From DASZIT01 sp036264255 (GTDB lineage: Bacteria; Actinomycetota; Acidimicrobiia; Acidimicrobiales; RAAP-2): a DNA stretch of 6,736 nt. A program made the position numbers and the translations under genes. This document shows positions 5,225-6,736 of this stretch, piece after piece; position 1 is the stretch's first letter; the number at the start of each line of letters is the position of its first letter. A model generated the notes under the pieces. The model ran no database searches and was not told the DNA's origin. It saw nothing but the letters and a program-made list of their open reading frames with translations. The stretch lies in the NCBI GenBank assembly GCA_036264255.1, contig DATARI010000012.1, positions 1-6,736 of the forward strand. Reading direction: 5' to 3'.

Positions 5225-6093
5225 CCCCGGTCACCGCCCGCCGGCTGGTGCAACGGGTGAGCCTCGGCGACCCACCGGTGCGCCAGCCCGACCTGTTGGC
5301 GGTGGAGGAGCCGCTCGAGCTCCGGGTCGGTGGCCAGTCGCTGGCGGTGACCATGCGCACCCCCGGCGCCGATTTTGATCTGGCCGCCGGCTTCCTGGTG
5401 AGCGAAGGCGTCATCACCCGACGCCACGAGTTGGCCCGGATGACCTACTGCACCGGCAGCGATGTCGAAGAGGGGAACCGCTACAACCTGTTGGACGTCA
5501 CCCTCGGCCGGGGGGTGGCTCCGCCCGACGCCGGTGTCGCCCGGGCCTTCTTCACCACCAGCTCCTGTGGCCTCTGCGGCAAGGCCAGCATTGACGCGGT
5601 GCGTACCCGGTCCGCCTTTTCCGTCCGGGAGGATCCGCTGCGGGTCACCCCCACCCGGTTGGCGTCGCTTCCCGACCGCCTGCGGGCCGCCCAGGCCACC
5701 TTCGAGAAGACCGGCGGGCTCCACGCCGCCGGGTTGTTCGACGGGGAGAGCGGCGAGCTGTTGGTGCTGCGAGAAGACGTCGGCCGCCACAACGCGGTCG
5801 ACAAGGTGATCGGCTGGGCCCTACGGGAGGACCGGCTTCCCCTCCGGGGGACGGTGCTGCTGGTGTCGGGGCGGGCATCGTTCGAGCTCACCCAGAAGGC
5901 GTTGATGGCCGGGGTGCCGCTGCTGGCCGCGGTCTCCGCCCCCTCGTCGCTGGCCGTCGATCTGGCCGCCGACTCCGGCCTGACCCTGGTCGGCTTCCTC
6001 CGCCATCCGTCGATGGTGGTCTACACCGGGGACACGAGGGTCTCCGCCGAAACGGCGGCGGAACCGAGCGGGAGCCAGGTCGGTGTCCCGTAA
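5221..6093 (+). CDS. fdhD: Formate dehydrogenase accessory sulfurtransferase FdhD
   Basis: FdhD takes sulfur from a cysteine desulfurase and passes it to the molybdenum cofactor of formate dehydrogenases, which are inactive without it. The 290-residue protein has the family blocks VEEPLELRVGG (28-38), TMRTPGADFDLAAGFLVSEG (44-63), the sulfur-carrying SSCGLCGKAS (114-123) with Cys116 and Cys119, GGLHAAGLF (165-173), EDVGRHNAVDK (185-195) and SGRASFEL (216-223). The start is chosen as GTG 5221: it gives VTPVTARR, which aligns residue for residue with the MGRVTARR-like start of actinobacterial FdhD, and its GTGA overlap with the mobA stop repeats the mobA arrangement. An ATG at 5188 (MGRVTTGRDG) is the main alternative. 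The 3' end overlaps the next gene by 11 nt. The presence of both cysteines argues for an active protein serving the downstream enzyme. Confidence 0.93.
   Translation: MTPVTARRLVQRVSLGDPPVRQPDLLAVEEPLELRVGGQSLAVTMRTPGADFDLAAGFLVSEGVITRRHELARMTYCTGSDVEEGNRYNLLDVTLGRGVAPPDAGVARAFFTTSSCGLCGKASIDAVRTRSAFSVREDPLRVTPTRLASLPDRLRAAQATFEKTGGLHAAGLFDGESGELLVLREDVGRHNAVDKVIGWALREDRLPLRGTVLLVSGRASFELTQKALMAGVPLLAAVSAPSSLAVDLAADSGLTLVGFLRHPSMVVYTGDTRVSAETAAEPSGSQVGVP
6070..6074 (+). promoter_or_regulatory. Ribosome binding site of the formate-dehydrogenase-like gene
   Basis: GGGAG lies within the end of fdhD, eight bases before the GTG at 6083. It supports that GTG as the start; no in-frame ATG exists nearby. 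Confidence 0.5.
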
Positions 6094-6736
6094 ACCGCTG
6101 GAGGATGATGTCACCGAAGACGGCCTGACCGTCGGCAAGCCCGAGACCTGGGCGGCCGGGGTGCCCGGCGTCGCCCACTCGCTCATCCAGGCTTACGAGG
6201 AGATGGGGGTGCGCCGCAGCGCGGTCACCCTCCGGGCCATCAACCAGAAGGACGGCTTCGACTGCATGTCCTGTGCCTGGCCCGACCCGCCGGATCGGAA
6301 GACGGCGGAGTTCTGCGAGAACGGGGCCAAGGCGGTGGCCTGGGAGGCCGACCTCCGACGGATCCCCTCGTCGTTCTGGGCCGAGCACGACCTCACCTCG
6401 CTGGAGACCATGAGCGAGTACTGGATGGGCCAGCAGGGTCGCCTGGTCGAGCCCGTCTACAAGCCGGCCGGATCCGACCACTACCGGCCGATCAGCTGGG
6501 ACGAGGCGTTCTCGACGATCGCCACCGAGCTGAACTCGTTGGACACCCCCAACCAGGCCACCTTCTACACCTCCGGGCGGACCAGCAACGAAGCTGCCTA
6601 CGTCTACCAGTTGTTCGTCCGCGCCTTCGGCACCAACAACCTTCCCGACTGCTCGAACATGTGCCACGAGTCGACCAGTGTGTCGCTGGCCGAGACCATC
6701 GGGGTCGGCAAGTCGACGGTGACCTACGAGGACTTC
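6083..6736 (+). CDS. FdhF/YdeP-family molybdopterin oxidoreductase (formate dehydrogenase alpha-like), N-terminal part
   Basis: The first 218 residues of a protein that in this family runs to roughly 700-780 residues; the rest lies beyond the window. After a variable lead, INQKDGFDCMSCAWPDP (53-69) carries Cys61 and Cys64, and EFCENGAKAVAWEA (76-89) carries Cys78: the CxxC-x13-C pattern of the YdeP group, not the four-cysteine cluster motif of classical formate dehydrogenases. YRPISWDEAF (134-143) and FYTSGRTSNEAAYVYQ (161-176) are standard molybdopterin-domain blocks. SNMCHES (191-197) aligns with the Sec-His of E. coli FdhH, so the predicted Mo ligand is Cys194 with the adjacent His195, and no selenocysteine is used. 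No Tat signal is seen, so it is probably cytosolic. The GTG start overlaps fdhD by 11 nt, which with mobA implies a bis-MGD cofactor sulfurated by FdhD. Many YdeP proteins have no proven substrate, so formate is an assumption. Confidence 0.9.
   Translation, partial: MSRKPLEDDVTEDGLTVGKPETWAAGVPGVAHSLIQAYEEMGVRRSAVTLRAINQKDGFDCMSCAWPDPPDRKTAEFCENGAKAVAWEADLRRIPSSFWAEHDLTSLETMSEYWMGQQGRLVEPVYKPAGSDHYRPISWDEAFSTIATELNSLDTPNQATFYTSGRTSNEAAYVYQLFVRAFGTNNLPDCSNMCHESTSVSLAETIGVGKSTVTYEDF

Noticed and set aside
6652..6666. Selenocysteine site in the formate-dehydrogenase-like gene
   Set aside because: The aligned position is TGC (Cys194), not TGA, and no in-frame TGA interrupts the reading frame.
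5888..6667. Long minus-strand open frame opposite fdhD and the formate-dehydrogenase-like gene (259 codons)
   Set aside because: No motif or plausible start context; both plus-strand genes there are strongly supported.

Overview
The window is very GC-rich, densely packed bacterial DNA, with GTG starts, 4-8 nt gene overlaps and third positions that are almost all G or C. The FdhD N-terminus, a DUF6457 protein next to mobA, a TANNNT -10 box abutting a start codon, and a small sulfite-oxidase-like enzyme paired with a flavin reductase all point to an actinobacterium. A less-studied lineage such as Acidimicrobiia is plausible, but that placement is inferred from style and gene content, not from a marker gene.

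Layout. (1) The left edge (1-239, minus) holds the start of a DUF427 protein, whose frame breaks about 30 nt before the window edge. (2) Divergent from it, at 308-1681 (plus), is a dihydrolipoamide-dehydrogenase/mercuric-reductase-type flavoprotein. It keeps the redox disulfide but lacks the usual C-terminal His-Glu dyad. (3) Convergent to that, only 10 nt away, is a minus-strand operon transcribed right to left: thiolase (4255-3014), small sulfite-oxidase-like molybdoenzyme (3009-2407), and FAD/NAD(P) ferredoxin-reductase-like protein (2414-1692). (4) A 115-nt divergent promoter region (4256-4370) separates this from a plus-strand chain: DUF6457 protein (4371-4595), mobA (4592-5224), fdhD (5221-6093), and the start of a YdeP/FdhF-type formate-dehydrogenase-like enzyme (6083 to the right edge).

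How the genes fit together. Two divergent units are linked by molybdenum cofactor. On the right, MobA adds GMP to molybdopterin to make the guanine dinucleotide form. FdhD delivers sulfur to that cofactor, and the last gene is a molybdoenzyme of the family that needs both steps. The DUF6457 protein opens this unit, apparently on a leaderless transcript, and its stop overlaps the mobA start. This makes it the best candidate here for an uncharacterised cofactor-related protein. On the left, a cytosolic sulfite-oxidase-fold enzyme is directly followed by a reductase that could feed it electrons from NAD(P)H. The thiolase ahead of them may be only an operon passenger or may point to a CoA-linked pathway.

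No RNA gene, CRISPR array, insertion sequence, phage gene or attachment site was recognised. No gap without a gene exceeds about 115 nt.
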